A stretch of 41,080 nucleotides of DNA. Source: Cellulomonas sp. (GTDB taxonomy: Bacteria; Actinomycetota; Actinomycetes; Actinomycetales; Cellulomonadaceae). Below the pieces are notes generated by a model, which was not told the origin of the DNA, ran no database searches, and saw nothing but the letters and a program-made list of their open reading frames with translations. This document shows positions 40,525-41,080 of this stretch, piece by piece. Positions within the stretch are counted from its first letter, which is position 1. Each line of letters begins with the position of its first letter. Both the position numbers and the translations under genes were made by a program. Location of the stretch: NCBI GenBank assembly GCA_022013895.1, contig JAKLPK010000252.1:1-41080 (forward strand). Direction: 5' to 3'.

Positions 40525-41080
40525 CGGGCGAGCGCCGCCGTCAGTGCAGGCAGCAGCTCGTAGAGGTCGCCGACCACGCCGTAGTCGCACTCACGGAAGA
40601 TCGAGGCGTCCTTGTCCGTGTTGATCGCCACGATGACGCGCGCACCGCGGGCTCCGACCATGTGCTGGACCTGCCCCGAGATACCGGCTGCGAGGTACAG
40701 GTCCGGCGTCACCTGCTGGCCCGAGACCCCGACGTAGCGGTCGCGCGGGAAGTACCCGACACCCTCGGCCAGCGGACGCGAGCACGCCGTGGCACCGTCG
40801 ATCGCCGCGGCGAGCTGCTCGGCGAGCGCCACGTCGTCCTTCTCACGCAGTCCCCTGCCGACCGCCACGACGCGACGCGCACTGCGCAGGTCCGGTCCGG
40901 AGACGACCGCGGCGTTGCGCTCCACGACCCGCACGGCGGCCACGGGGGCCGTCACCTCGACGATCTCGACGGGGGTACCGGTGTCCAGCGGGCCGCCGGC
41001 GTCCAGGACCAGCACCGTGGGGGCGGCCACCGCGAGCCGCTCGCGCACGATGCCACCGAGCGCGTCCCGCACCACCTGGA
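40521..41080 (-). CDS. fixB: FixB-type electron transfer flavoprotein alpha subunit (C-terminal part)
   Basis: Only the last 185 or so codons are in the window; the frame is open to the right edge (QVVRDALGG... at the boundary), so the 5' end lies outside. The FAD-binding C-terminal domain is clear: SRPLAEGVGYFPRDRYVGVSG, VTPDLYLAAGISGQVQHMVG and INTDKDASIFRECDYGVVGD. With fixC and fixX downstream and coupled, it belongs to a fixABCX-type operon, and fixA is expected just upstream of it. A conventional etfA is the alternative, but the linkage to fixC and fixX argues for Fix. Confidence 0.92.
   Translation of the reverse strand, partial: QVVRDALGGIVRERLAVAAPTVLVLDAGGPLDTGTPVEIVEVTAPVAAVRVVERNAAVVSGPDLRSARRVVAVGRGLREKDDVALAEQLAAAIDGATACSRPLAEGVGYFPRDRYVGVSGQQVTPDLYLAAGISGQVQHMVGARGARVIVAINTDKDASIFRECDYGVVGDLYELLPALTAALAR

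Noticed and set aside
1-41080. Mobile elements, CRISPR arrays, tRNA or rRNA genes
   Set aside because: I saw no transposase or integrase genes, no regularly spaced repeats and no tRNA-like or rRNA segments. Gene order and composition look uniformly chromosomal.

Overview
The window is about 41 kb of dense, very GC-rich DNA with short intergenic gaps, frequent ATGA/GTGA stop-start overlaps and many GTG starts. F420 biosynthesis genes, a sugar ABC transporter without its own ATPase, a CGNR protein and a Zur-type rather than DtxR-type metal box all point to a high-GC actinobacterium. Micrococcales or Propionibacteriales is my guess; the sequence does not settle the order. I see no tRNA or rRNA genes, insertion sequences, phage genes or CRISPR, and no compositional break. 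It looks like ordinary chromosome carrying several complete metabolic and transport operons.

Layout. (1) 1-1941: the 5' end of a nitrilase-superfamily amidohydrolase, divergent from a MocR-type PLP regulator. (2) 2130-5921: an ABC importer (lipoprotein, permease, ATPase) of the type annotated in databases as 'putative F420-0 ABC transporter', translationally coupled to cofD. (3) 5950-12638: a GntR/HutC repressor divergent from a sugar ABC transporter operon that continues into a DUF4434 protein, NanE and a ROK kinase. Together they look like an N-acetylmannosamine (ManNAc) uptake and catabolism unit with two matching operators in the control region. (4) 12651-14408: a YibE/F membrane protein and a YbjQ-family protein, divergent from each other. 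(5) 14454-21897, minus strand: six tightly overlapping genes under a Zur-like box: FecCD-type permease, ATPase, lipoprotein, two exporter-fold ABC half-transporters and a degenerate COG0523/CobW-like protein. I read this as a zinc-starvation metal-chelate uptake operon. (6) 21931-24514, minus strand: cofC, cofE and an F420-dependent oxidoreductase. (7) 24535-27349: an EamA exporter divergent from a CGNR zinc-finger protein, then a membrane-anchored esterase. (8) 27406-31880: an unusual, archaeal-like valine tRNA ligase followed by a long-chain acyl-CoA synthetase. (9) 32113-38857: a polyamine ABC transporter operon (potABCD order) with a YtcJ-type amidohydrolase, then a LacI regulator. (10) 38927-41080, minus strand: fixX, fixC and the 3' part of fixB; fixA should lie just outside.

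How the genes work together. F420 genes occur at two loci about 16 kb apart: cofD with the transporter, and cofC/cofE with an F420 enzyme. In the ManNAc operon, the kinase and NanE would convert imported ManNAc to GlcNAc-6-phosphate, a known effector of DasR-like GntR regulators, which fits the DasR-like operators. In the metal operon a COG0523 relative, a Zur-like box and a histidine-poor FecB-type lipoprotein suggest uptake of a zinc chelate rather than free zinc. The two most attractive leads are that operon, with its GTPase-dead COG0523 protein, and the DUF4434 protein embedded in the ManNAc operon.
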